From positions 1 through 13,677 of the forward strand of contig DHEF01000024.1 in assembly GCA_002399735.1 (NCBI GenBank): a DNA stretch of 13,677 nt, read 5' to 3'. This DNA comes from Chitinophagaceae bacterium UBA4857 (GTDB taxonomy: Bacteria; Bacteroidota; Bacteroidia; Chitinophagales; Chitinophagaceae). This document shows, piece after piece, positions 1-6,112 of this stretch. How positions within the stretch are numbered: the stretch's first letter is position 1; the number at the start of each line of letters is the position of its first letter. Made by a program: the position numbers and the translations under genes. The notes beneath the pieces are model-generated. The model searched no databases and had not been told where the DNA came from. It saw only the letters and a list, made by a program, of their open reading frames with translations.

Positions 1-53
1 GGGGAACACATTGCACAATGTTGAGTAAAGTTACAGGTGCTCAAGTGTGAGTA

Positions 54-84
54 TTTAATTCATTTCCACTGGAAATAAATTAAA
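54..84. repeat. imperfect palindrome, 13-bp arms
   Basis: TTTAATT-c-ATTTCC, loop ACT, then GGAAAT-a-AATTAAA: the two 14-nt arms pair except for one C/A mismatch. A second, GC-richer hairpin (CGATCC, loop TATC, GGATCG) follows at 88-103. Neither is followed by a T tract, so they do not look like ordinary terminators. An operator or a foldback in a decayed mobile element are both possible; function unknown. Confidence 0.5.
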
Positions 85-101
85 TCCCGATCCTATCGGA
101 T

Positions 102-115
102 CGCAAGGGACGATG
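102..115 (-). repeat. dispersed repeat copy A (core, reversed)
   Basis: The minus strand reads CATCGTCCCTTGCG, the exact 14-nt core also found at 5291-5304 (-) and 13648-13661 (+), with diverged versions at 5084-5098 and 10069-10082 (+). Similarity extends a little on the 3' side of the plus strand (GATGATACTAGCAAG, minus-strand CTTGCTAGTATCATC). The far half of the element, ending in GTACGTYCGGTAAT in other copies, is replaced here by a hairpin. Confidence 0.6.
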
Positions 116-326
116 ATACTAGCAAGACTGATGATGACATAATAAATACCACTACAGATTTGTTAGCTTATCCACAGTATGTGTGTATTTGGTATTTTGT
201 TTACTGGACGAAGCAGAATATTTTGAGCAAGTATTATTATAACAGACTTATAATTCATGTGCTGTTTTACAACCGATAATTACCACCAAGTTTTTGGTTA
301 AAATAAGTAAATGGAAAAACCCGTCT

Positions 327-363
327 AAAAATCGCTTACTGTTTTTTGTAGGCGATTTTTTTT
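327..363. terminator. bidirectional intrinsic terminator
   Basis: The 13-bp stem AAAAATCGCTTAC / GTAGGCGATTTTT (327-339 with 348-360, one G-T wobble) has an 8-nt loop and a run of eight T at 356-363 on the plus strand. The A run at 327-331 gives a T run on the other strand. It lies 5 bp past the stop of the minus-strand LOG gene and would end that transcript. The stronger T tract faces the plus strand, so a plus-strand transcript arriving from the left would also stop here. Confidence 0.8.
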
Positions 364-368
364 GTTAA

Positions 369-920
369 TTAACTGCCCATGGGATTAAAATACTCAATCA
401 ACTCTTTGGGTTCATTTAGTATTGTAATACGATCAAAGGCTTCCTGATACAAAAAACCTTCGTCTTTCATGGTGTGAATATGTGCAATGAGGTTGTTGTA
501 AAAACCTGCACTATTAAGTATGAAAATTTGTTTATCATGGATGGAAAGCTGGTTCCATGTAACCATTTCAAATAACTCATCTAATGTTCCAAAGCCTCCC
601 GGTAAAATAATAGCGGCATCGGCTAAATCATACATTTTACGTTTGCGTATATGCATATCCTCAACTACCAATAACTCAGTCAAGTTTTTATGTTGCCTCT
701 CCTGGTTAACCAGTATTTGCGGTATTATGCCAACTGCTTTTCCGCCATGTTGCATCACCGAATCAGCAATTATTCCCATAATACCTACACTACCACCACC
801 ATATACTAATGATATGTGATGCTGTGCCATCAAGGCTCCCAGCGCTTTGGTATGCGTGGCAAATAATTCGTTGTTTCCATTTTTAGAACCGCAAAAAACT
901 GCAAGTGATTGGATAAGCAT
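369..920 (-). CDS. LOG-family (TIGR00730-type) nucleotide phosphoribohydrolase
   Basis: A 183-residue Rossmann-like protein of the LOG family, which cleaves the N-glycosidic bond of nucleoside 5'-monophosphates (for cytokinin nucleotides this releases the free base). Visible motifs are AVFCGS near residue 7, GGGSVGIMG at 41-49, MHIRK at 89-93 and the family signature PGGFGTLDE at 107-115, which carries the catalytic Arg/Glu region and phosphate-binding glycines. An in-frame ATG at 953 would add 11 residues. I chose the ATG at 920 because family members begin just before AVFCGS and because a promoter -7 box (939-949) lies inside the longer version. The true substrate is unknown, and bacterial members without plant contact are often annotated only as Rossmann-fold proteins. 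It is divergent from the symporter gene. Confidence 0.88.
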   Translation of the reverse strand: MLIQSLAVFCGSKNGNNELFATHTKALGALMAQHHISLVYGGGSVGIMGIIADSVMQHGGKAVGIIPQILVNQERQHKNLTELLVVEDMHIRKRKMYDLADAAIILPGGFGTLDELFEMVTWNQLSIHDKQIFILNSAGFYNNLIAHIHTMKDEGFLYQEAFDRITILNEPKELIEYFNPMGS

Positions 921-938
921 GATAAGTTTATATTTGTT

Positions 939-970
939 GCAAAGGGATAACAAATTTGTTTATCTTCAAA
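939..970 (-). promoter_or_regulatory. candidate Bacteroidota-type promoter for the LOG gene
   Basis: On the minus strand a TTTG (967-970) is followed after 17 bp by TATCCCTTTGC (949-939), close to the TAnnTTTG -7 consensus but with two extra bases between TA and TTTG. It would start transcription about 10-15 nt before the ATG at 920. The imperfect -7 spacing lowers confidence. Confidence 0.4.
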
Positions 971-1013
971 AATTACTAAACATTAATTAAAGGTTTTTAC
1001 AAAAAAATAATCC

Positions 1014-2558
1014 ATGTCAGCAGCTCTCTTGTTTTCGTTTGTAATAGGTTATTTTGTTTTATTGTTAATAGTTGCCTGGTACACTTCCCGAAATTCCAAT
1101 AATGATTCCTTTTTTATAGGCAACAGGAATAGTAACTGGATGTTGGTGTCGTTTGGTATGATTGGTACATCCTTAAGCGGTGTAACTTTTGTAAGTGTTC
1201 CCGGGGATGTTGGCACGAATAACTTTTTTTATTTTCAGTTAGTATTGGGCTATTTCGTGGGTTATTTTGTAGTAGCTTTTGTGTTACTACCCTTGTATTA
1301 TAAGCTCAACCTTAAATCAATTTATACGTTTTTAGAAAAACGGTTTGGCGTGTCGGCACATAAGGCCGGAGCCTTTTTCTTTATTCTTTCCCGTACGGTA
1401 GGCGCTACAGCAAGGTTATACCTAGTTATAAATATTCTACAGCTATTTATACTGGATTCAATGGGTGTTCCTTTCTGGTTAACGTCTATTGTTATTATTG
1501 TAATGATATTGTTGTACACGTTTGAAGGCGGTGTAAAAACGATTATTTATACAGATACTTTACAAACATCAGGCATGTTAATAGGCCTCGTGGCATGTAT
1601 ATTGGCGGTTGTGGCTGCTTTAAATACTGATTTAGGCGGGGTATTCGAAAGTATAAAATCGAATGGCTACAACCAGATTTTTAACTTTGACGGTAACAGT
1701 TCGCAAAACTTTTTTAAACAGTTTATTGGCGGTATGTTTATTACCATCACCATGACGGGTTTAGATCAGGAGATGATGCAGAAAAACATCAGCGTTAAAA
1801 CCTTAGGTAAGTCGCAAAAGAATATGGTGACTTTAAGTTTTGTATTGGTGGTAGTAAACTTTTTGTTCCTGTTTTTAGGTGGTGTATTGTATGTATATGC
1901 ACAAGCAAATGGCGTGTCGGCTACCGGCGATGATCTTTTTCCTACAGTAGCTTTAGGCGGTGCCTTCTCGGCAACCATTGGTGTTATATTTATTATTGCT
2001 ATCATCAGTGCTTTGTTCCCCAGTGTTGATGGTGCCATCACTTCTTTAACATCGTCTTACTGTATTGATATTTTAGATTTGAATAAAAAATACACAGATG
2101 AAAAGCTTAAAAAGAAAAAGCGTTTAAGAGTGCATTTAACGTTTGCCGTGGTGTTTTTCTTAATGGCATTGTTATTTAAGTATATAGATGACAAAAGCAT
2201 TATTCAGTTCATCATCAAATTTGCCGGCATAACTTACGGACCGCTATTGGGTTTATTTGCCTTCGGCATTTTAACTAAACGTAACATTAATCCTAAAATG
2301 GTTTGGCCGGCGGTACTTACGGGGCCATTGCTTACCATTTTATTGGATATGATTTGTAACCCCGCTTATTATGAAAGCAAACTGAAAATGAAATTACCTT
2401 TTGATGCGCTTTCGGCCAGTTTGTTTAACGGTTATAAAATAGGACCTGAGCTTATACTGATTAATGGTATACTTACGTTCCTTTCATTATATGTAATATC
2501 AAAAAAAGGCGGCGAAGAAAATTCGCTTAAAAATATTATTGCGAAAGAGACTGTTTAA
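1014..2558 (+). CDS. sodium:solute symporter (SSS family)
   Basis: A 514-residue inner-membrane protein of the SSS family (TC 2.A.21), which couples Na+ entry to uptake of sugars, amino acids, carboxylates or similar solutes. Hydrophobic segments fall near residues 3-23, 42-63, 72-96, 117-146, 152-170, 184-203, 234-254, 272-296, 312-339, 372-389, 396-420, 429-448 and 477-496, giving the 13 helices usual for the family. Supporting motifs are GGVKTIIYTDTLQ (172-184), the cytoplasmic segment LDQEMMQKN (250-258), and the Ser/Thr-rich AITSLTSSY (341-349), where the Na+ site of LeuT-fold transporters lies. There is no substrate-defining neighbour. It is a monocistron: the flanking gene upstream is divergent and a hairpin terminator follows 23 bp after the stop. 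The substrate cannot be read from sequence alone. Confidence 0.93.
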   Translation: MSAALLFSFVIGYFVLLLIVAWYTSRNSNNDSFFIGNRNSNWMLVSFGMIGTSLSGVTFVSVPGDVGTNNFFYFQLVLGYFVGYFVVAFVLLPLYYKLNLKSIYTFLEKRFGVSAHKAGAFFFILSRTVGATARLYLVINILQLFILDSMGVPFWLTSIVIIVMILLYTFEGGVKTIIYTDTLQTSGMLIGLVACILAVVAALNTDLGGVFESIKSNGYNQIFNFDGNSSQNFFKQFIGGMFITITMTGLDQEMMQKNISVKTLGKSQKNMVTLSFVLVVVNFLFLFLGGVLYVYAQANGVSATGDDLFPTVALGGAFSATIGVIFIIAIISALFPSVDGAITSLTSSYCIDILDLNKKYTDEKLKKKKRLRVHLTFAVVFFLMALLFKYIDDKSIIQFIIKFAGITYGPLLGLFAFGILTKRNINPKMVWPAVLTGPLLTILLDMICNPAYYESKLKMKLPFDALSASLFNGYKIGPELILINGILTFLSLYVISKKGGEENSLKNIIAKETV

Positions 2559-2581
2559 TAGTCTTTTACAAACATATTTAG

Positions 2582-2615
2582 GGCGGTTATTGCAACAGCA
2601 ATAACCGCCTTCTTA
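2582..2615 (+). terminator. intrinsic terminator after symporter
   Basis: Perfect 12-bp stem GGCGGTTATTGC / GCAATAACCGCC with loop AACA at 2582-2609, followed by TTCTTAG. The T tract is weak, but stem and position fit termination of the symporter mRNA. Confidence 0.75.
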
Positions 2616-2702
2616 GTTATATATAACTTGTTAAAATTACCCTTTAAAACTACATCAGGTTAATTACTATGCAGTTAGAGGCAGCACTTTATAGTTTTAC
2701 AT

Positions 2703-2710
2703 TACCTTTG
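2703..2710 (+). promoter_or_regulatory. -7 promoter box of the O-methyltransferase cluster
   Basis: TACCTTTG matches TAnnTTTG exactly and is followed by C, as in strong Bacteroidota promoters. No clear TTTG -33 box sits at 19-20 bp. Transcription would begin about 2716-2718, leaving only about 6-8 nt before the TTG start at 2724. Confidence 0.6.
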
Positions 2711-2723
2711 CAAAAAAATATCC

Positions 2724-3362
2724 TTGCAGTTAATCAGTGATGAACTAGAAAATTTTGCTCAGGGCCTTACCACACCTGAAGATGCCCTGCAAAGCGAGGT
2801 AAATAAATTTACCTATGCCCAACACACTGAACCCCATATGTTAAGCGGGCATTTGCAAGGTAAATTACTGGAAGCCATTAGCTGGATGATCAGACCGAAA
2901 AAGATTTTGGAAATAGGTACTTTTACCGGCTATAGTGCGTTATGTTTAGCTAAAGGACTTACTGATGATGGCGAACTGCATACCATTGAACTAAGACAAA
3001 ACGATGCAGATTTAGCCAGAAGCTTTTTTGATAAATCGGCCGCAGGCAATAAAATAATTTCGCATGTGGGTAATGCCAAAGAAATAATTCCGGCATTGTC
3101 ACATACCTGGGATTTGGTTTTTATTGATGCAGACAAATCAGGCTACGTTGATTATTTTAACCTGGTATTGCCACAGGTAAAGCAAAATGGTTTTATACTG
3201 GCCGATAATATTTTTTTTCATGGCGAAGCTTTAAAAGCAGACCCGAAAGGTAAAAGCGCTAAAGCAGTAAAAGCATTTAACGAGTATGTCGTAGCAAGCA
3301 ACGCGGTAGAAAAAGTGGCTATTACATTAAGGGATGGACTATATCTATTACGAAAACTATAA
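2724..3362 (+). CDS. class I SAM-dependent O-methyltransferase (COMT/CCoAOMT-like)
   Basis: A 212-residue soluble methyltransferase of the cation-dependent O-methyltransferase family (PF01596 type), which transfers a methyl group from S-adenosylmethionine to hydroxyls, usually catechol-like. The SAM-binding loop is EIGTFTGYSA (63-72). The metal-binding acidic residues are in FIDADK (D135/D137) and ADN (D161, N162). An upstream in-frame stop at 2676-2678 rules out a longer gene and no ATG is usable, so TTG at 2724 is the best start: the N-terminal LISDELENFAQGLTTPEDAL looks like a complete family N-terminus and a later start would cut it. TTG starts are uncommon in this phylum. The next gene begins 11 bp after the stop, so the two are probably cotranscribed. 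The physiological acceptor is unknown. Confidence 0.88.
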   Translation: MQLISDELENFAQGLTTPEDALQSEVNKFTYAQHTEPHMLSGHLQGKLLEAISWMIRPKKILEIGTFTGYSALCLAKGLTDDGELHTIELRQNDADLARSFFDKSAAGNKIISHVGNAKEIIPALSHTWDLVFIDADKSGYVDYFNLVLPQVKQNGFILADNIFFHGEALKADPKGKSAKAVKAFNEYVVASNAVEKVAITLRDGLYLLRKL

Positions 3363-3373
3363 CGATATTTTAA

Positions 3374-4366
3374 ATGAAGGGTAAATTATTTTTTTGCGGA
3401 ATACTGGCATTAGGTATTCAACTAACTACAACGGCACAAAATTCTGCCGTTATTCAACAGTATATTGAAACTTACAGAGATGTTGCTATTGCAGAAATGC
3501 AACGTACGGGTGTACCGGCTGCTATTAAACTGGCACAGGGTATTCATGAAACGGCTGCAGGTACCAGTGTGTTGGTAACAAAGTCCAACAACCATTTTGG
3601 TATTAAATGTAAATCTAACTGGTCGGGGCCATCAGTAAAACATACTGATGATGCGCCGAATGAATGTTTCAGAAAATATGACGAGCCTTCACAGTCATAC
3701 AAAGATCATTCTGATTTTTTACGCAATGGCCAACGTTACGCTTTTTTGTTTAACCTGGAACCTACTGATTATAAAGGCTGGGCTAACGGTTTAAAAAAAG
3801 CGGGTTATGCTACCAATCCAAAATATCCGCAAATCATCATCAAGTTAATTGAAGACTACCATCTGGATGATTACACCCTTATTGCTATGGGTAAGATGGA
3901 ACCTAAATCGCAAGCCATAGCCGTTGTAGCAGCGCCGGTTACACAACAGCCTGTTGCCACAACAGCCGTAATTACAGAAACAGTTGAAGTAGTAAAACCT
4001 TCATATCCTGATGGCGAGTTTAGACTGAACGATACAAAAGTTGTATATGTAAAAGCAGGCACTTCATTTTTTACTATTGCGCAACAGTATAACATACCGC
4101 TAAAAAGATTGTTTGAGTTTAATGATGATATGCCGGAAGAGGAAGAAGCTACAACCGACCAACTTATTTTTTTACAACGAAAGCGTAAAACCGGGGTTGA
4201 TGAAATGTACATAGCTAAATCCGGTGAAACATTACGCAGTATTGCACAGGCACAAGGTATTCGCCTTGAAAGTTTATTAAGCTATAACGGCATGACAGCC
4301 GGAAGAATATTAAGCGGTGGTGAAAAATTGTATTTAAAAAACAACGCACCAACTGCTAAAAACTAA
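3374..4366 (+). CDS. secreted glucosaminidase with two LysM domains
   Basis: A 330-residue peptidoglycan hydrolase. Residues 1-21 form a signal peptide (MKGK, hydrophobic core, TTTAQ cleavage region). Residues about 25-165 are an N-acetylglucosaminidase domain of the GH73/FlgJ type, which cuts glycan strands between GlcNAc and MurNAc: the likely catalytic Glu is E59 in AQGIHETAAG, followed by SNNHFGIKC (71-79) and the typical YATNPKYPxxII at 145-155. A Pro/Ala/Val/Thr linker (about 175-210) leads to two LysM modules (about 224-268 and 279-322), which bind peptidoglycan. The first LysM contains an acidic insertion (DDMPEEEEATTD). It should act in the periplasm in cell-wall remodelling or division. 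It is 11 bp after the O-methyltransferase and 35 bp before hpt, so probably part of the same transcript, with no functional link evident. Confidence 0.92.
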   Translation: MKGKLFFCGILALGIQLTTTAQNSAVIQQYIETYRDVAIAEMQRTGVPAAIKLAQGIHETAAGTSVLVTKSNNHFGIKCKSNWSGPSVKHTDDAPNECFRKYDEPSQSYKDHSDFLRNGQRYAFLFNLEPTDYKGWANGLKKAGYATNPKYPQIIIKLIEDYHLDDYTLIAMGKMEPKSQAIAVVAAPVTQQPVATTAVITETVEVVKPSYPDGEFRLNDTKVVYVKAGTSFFTIAQQYNIPLKRLFEFNDDMPEEEEATTDQLIFLQRKRKTGVDEMYIAKSGETLRSIAQAQGIRLESLLSYNGMTAGRILSGGEKLYLKNNAPTAKN

Positions 4367-4401
4367 TTTGCAATTAACTAACAAGCTACAAACCGCATAC
4401 T

Positions 4402-4938
4402 ATGGCCAACGTGCAGGTACACGATAAATCGTTCGAAATTTATTTATCTGAGCAAACGATACAGGAGCGTATTGCCGAACTGGCTGCGCAAATAAATAAA
4501 GACTATGCCGGCAAACGCCCTTTTTTTGTAACCATACTGAATGGTTCGTTTATGTTTGCTGCCGATTTATTTAAACACCTCACCATTGATGCAGAAATAT
4601 GTTTTATAAAACTGGCATCGTACAAAGGCACAAAATCAACGGGTAATGTAATTACCACTATTGGTTTAGAAGATGATTTGTATGGTAAAGACGTAGTGAT
4701 TGTGGAAGACATTGTTGATACTGGTAAAACATTGCATAACTTTTTACCTAAGTTGCAACACCAGCAACCGCAGTCCTTAAAAATTGCTACGCTTTTACAT
4801 AAACCCGATGCCACCCAATTCCCGCTTACACTGGATTATATTGGCTTTTCTATTCCCAATAAATTTGTGGTGGGTTACGGATTGGATTATGATGGCTTAG
4901 GTAGAAACCTGAAAGAAATTTATCAGGTAGTTGGGTAG
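4402..4938 (+). CDS. hpt: hypoxanthine phosphoribosyltransferase
   Basis: A 178-residue cytosolic purine-salvage enzyme that converts hypoxanthine (and usually guanine) plus PRPP into IMP/GMP. The PRPP-binding loop is VVIVEDIVDTGKT (98-110) with the two adjacent acidic residues E102 and D103. Other family marks are LNGSF (46-50), SYKGT (73-77, flexible loop) and FVVGYGLDYDGLGRNL at 155-170, including the base-specificity lysine region near K134 and K154. Length matches bacterial Hpt. It is last in the O-methyltransferase/glucosaminidase cluster. Its stop codon is immediately followed by the GTTCAA tandem array rather than by a hairpin terminator. From memory, hpt is often followed by adenylate kinase in this phylum; that is not the case here. 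Confidence 0.95.
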   Translation: MANVQVHDKSFEIYLSEQTIQERIAELAAQINKDYAGKRPFFVTILNGSFMFAADLFKHLTIDAEICFIKLASYKGTKSTGNVITTIGLEDDLYGKDVVIVEDIVDTGKTLHNFLPKLQHQQPQSLKIATLLHKPDATQFPLTLDYIGFSIPNKFVVGYGLDYDGLGRNLKEIYQVVG

Positions 4939-4940
4939 AA

Positions 4941-5000
4941 AAGTTCCAGATGTTCAAATGTTCAAGAGGTTCAATGTTCAAAAGTTCAAAGTTGTCGTGA
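4941..5000 (+). repeat. GTTCAA short-unit tandem array, copy 1
   Basis: GTTC recurs at 4943, 4952, 4960, 4969, 4976 and 4984, a spacing of 7-9 bp, starting 3 bp after the hpt stop. Its last 25 bp (4976-5000) are identical to 13544-13568 after rlmI. Units are degenerate (GTTCCAGAT, GTTCAAAT, GTTCAAGAG, GTTCAAT, GTTCAAAA). Confidence 0.8.
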
Positions 5001-5022
5001 GTTATCGGAGTGCCTAATCTAT

Positions 5023-5050
5023 ATACTAAATACTGTATACTACATACTGT
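5023..5050 (+). repeat. ATACTRN heptamer array, copy 1
   Basis: Four head-to-tail 7-bp units: ATACTAA, ATACTGT, ATACTAC, ATACTGT. The equivalent array after rlmI is at 13589-13616. Confidence 0.8.
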
Positions 5051-5063
5051 CTTTATTTTATGT

Positions 5064-5139
5064 TGTCGGCTGTAGTACTACTATCAGCTTCCGTTGTGTC
5101 ACTCACTTGTACGTTCGGTAATTCTATTCAGCACTATAC
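5064..5139 (+). repeat. dispersed repeat copy B (forward, diverged)
   Basis: About 75 bp aligning with copy C at 10048-10122 (shared landmarks: GTCRGCT, CTACTATCA, CTTGTACGT, CGGTAAT, CTATTCAGCA). The core is diverged (CAGCTTCCGTTGTG at 5084-5098 against CATCGTCCCTTGCG). It is not a gene and has no transposase. It is paired with an inverted copy 135 bp downstream. Confidence 0.7.
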
Positions 5140-5140
5140 A

Positions 5141-5255
5141 ATACCAAATATTCAATCTACAATCTTAAATATCCAAGTTATTACCAACAGTTATAGACTA
5201 CTCACTATTGACTATTCACTACTGACTTACGGACTTTCGGACTTTCCGACTTCCC
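5141..5255 (+). repeat. degenerate heptamer- then octamer-phased tandem tract
   Basis: From 5141 to 5231 thirteen consecutive 7-mers keep one phase, twelve beginning with A: ATACCAA, ATATTCA, ATCTACA, ATCTTAA, ATATCCA, AGTTATT, ACCAACA, GTTATAG, ACTACTC, ACTATTG, ACTATTC, ACTACTG, ACTTACG. From 5224 the phase shifts to 8-mers: GACTTACG, GACTTTCG, GACTTTCC, GACTTCCC. The first third is weak and could be chance in AT-rich DNA; the ACTAYTS and GACTTTCG blocks are clear. Confidence 0.6.
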
Positions 5256-5273
5256 TCTGCTCAATAACGTTAT

Positions 5274-5326
5274 ACAGCACAAGAGTGCGACGCAAGGGAC
5301 GATGCTCAAGGCACTGCTGCCGGTAA
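5274..5326 (-). repeat. dispersed repeat copy B' (inverted)
   Basis: The minus strand reads GGCAGCAGTGCC, then GAGCATCGTCCCTTGCG and TCGCACTCTTGT. A 19-nt stretch (5279-5297) is the exact reverse complement of 10076-10094 in copy C. Together with copy B (5064-5139) it forms an imperfect inverted pair flanking the tandem tract. Confidence 0.7.
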
Positions 5327-5449
5327 CCCAATAAAAACCGACTTAACAAGCGTATATTTTATCAGTTAAAACTGCCTAAAAGGCCCGTAATATGGGCAAA
5401 TGCGGTCAAATTGTCCCATTTGTGGCATTGGCAATATAATTGACAATTG

Positions 5450-5457
5450 TACCTTTG
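5450..5457 (+). promoter_or_regulatory. -7 promoter box of grpE
   Basis: TACCTTTG, an exact TAnnTTTG match followed by C. The TTGG at 5428-5431 lies 18 bp upstream and could serve as the -33 element. Transcription would start near 5464, about 11 nt before the grpE ATG at 5475, and this argues against the longer in-frame start at 5400. Confidence 0.65.
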
Positions 5458-5474
5458 CAAACAATTTTGAAATT

Positions 5475-6044
5475 ATGGCAGAAAAAGACATGCAAGAACA
5501 ACAGGAACCAATTGACAATAATGTGGACATGGGTATTAATGCCGATGAAAATATTGCAGGCACAACACACTTAAACGACCCGGTAGAAAGCGAAACTGAA
5601 CTGGATAAAGTAAAAGCTGAGTTGGAAGACGCAAAAGATAAACATTTGCGTTTGGCTGCTGAGTTTGACAACTTCAGACGCCGTACGGCAAAAGAAAGGT
5701 TGGAATTAATACAAACTGCAGGTAAAGATATTATTATTGACCTGTTAGATGTAATAGACGATATAGAACGTGGCGAAAAACAATTGGAAGCAGCGACAGA
5801 TGTTGACCAATTGAAACAAGGTGTTTCGCTGATATTTAATAAGTTTAGAAATGTATTGTCTTCAAAAGGATTAAAGCCAATGGATGTGGTTGGTAAAGAG
5901 TTTGATGCAGACCTACATGAAGCCATTACCGAAATACCCGCTGCCAACGATGAAGCAAAAGGTAAAGTAGCCGACCAGATTACTAAAGGTTATTACCTGA
6001 ACGATAAAATTATCAGGCACGCTAAAGTAGTTGTAGCCAAGTAA
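5475..6044 (+). CDS. grpE: nucleotide exchange factor GrpE
   Basis: A 189-residue cytosolic cochaperone that releases ADP from DnaK, letting it cycle on unfolded clients. An acidic, poorly conserved N-terminus (1-40) leads to a long helical dimerisation region (about 41-110, with the typical LRLAAEFDNFRRR at 58-70) and the C-terminal beta-wing (about 130-189) with GKEFDADLHEAI, the family signature region, and the ending KIIRHAKVVVAK. An upstream in-frame ATG at 5400 would add 25 Cys-rich residues unlike GrpE and lies before the predicted transcription start, so I use 5475. dnaJ follows after 68 bp; dnaK is not in the window. No CIRCE-type repeat was seen. Confidence 0.96.
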   Translation: MAEKDMQEQQEPIDNNVDMGINADENIAGTTHLNDPVESETELDKVKAELEDAKDKHLRLAAEFDNFRRRTAKERLELIQTAGKDIIIDLLDVIDDIERGEKQLEAATDVDQLKQGVSLIFNKFRNVLSSKGLKPMDVVGKEFDADLHEAITEIPAANDEAKGKVADQITKGYYLNDKIIRHAKVVVAK

Positions 6045-6050
6045 AAAGTT

Positions 6051-6081
6051 AACAGGCCGTACTATGTACAGCCTGTTTTTT
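6051..6081 (+). terminator. terminator-like hairpin between grpE and dnaJ
   Basis: AACAGGC-c-GTAC, loop TAT, GTAC-a-GCCTGTT: 11 bp with one C/A mismatch, running straight into TTTTTT (6076-6081). It has the form of an intrinsic terminator and sits 7 bp after the grpE stop and 32 bp before the dnaJ ATG, so it could reduce read-through into dnaJ. Confidence 0.7.
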
Positions 6082-6112
6082 GTAAAAGCCAAAAGGCCGT
6101 CATAAAAAATAT

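Larger units (their letters stand above)
1..368. other. gene-free region at window start
   Basis: I see no coding region on either strand here. It holds an imperfect palindrome (54-84), a short hairpin (88-103), one reversed copy of the dispersed CATCGTCCCTTGCG repeat (102-115) and a strong terminator-like hairpin (327-363). No TAnnTTTG promoter match was found. It could be the 3' flank of a gene lying outside the window. Confidence 0.6.
4939..5474. other. repeat-rich intergenic region between hpt and grpE
   Basis: No credible gene. In order it contains a GTTCAA short-unit array (4941-4990), an ATACTRN heptamer array (5023-5050), dispersed repeat copy B (5064-5139, +), a long heptamer-phased stretch (5141-5231), an octamer stretch (5224-5255), inverted repeat copy B' (5274-5326, -) and the grpE promoter region. 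An 88-codon reading frame at 5060-5326 translates only the repeats and is not a believable protein. Confidence 0.75.

Noticed and set aside
520..819. 99-codon plus-strand reading frame opposite the LOG gene
   Set aside because: It is antisense to a well-supported gene with the LOG signature; its own translation has no family features.
4941..5050. CRISPR-like array
   Set aside because: The repeats are only 7-9 bp, contiguous and without unique spacers of regular length, and no cas gene is present.
5060..5326. 88-codon plus-strand reading frame between hpt and grpE
   Set aside because: It is composed entirely of the dispersed repeat copies and the 7/8-bp tandem tract; the translation shows no domain or plausible composition.
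5064..5326. Insertion sequence
   Set aside because: There is an inverted pair but no transposase reading frame and no evident target duplication, so I list it as a repeat only.
5427..5447. Possible sigma-54 promoter (TTGGCAATATAATTGAC) before grpE
   Set aside because: The -24 half is fair but the essential GC of the -12 element is missing (TTGA instead of TTGC), and a perfect vegetative -7 box lies just downstream.
5400..5474. 25-residue N-terminal extension of GrpE from ATG at 5400
   Set aside because: It is Cys-rich, unlike GrpE N-termini, and lies upstream of the predicted transcription start; the promoter box at 5450-5457 would be inside the coding sequence.
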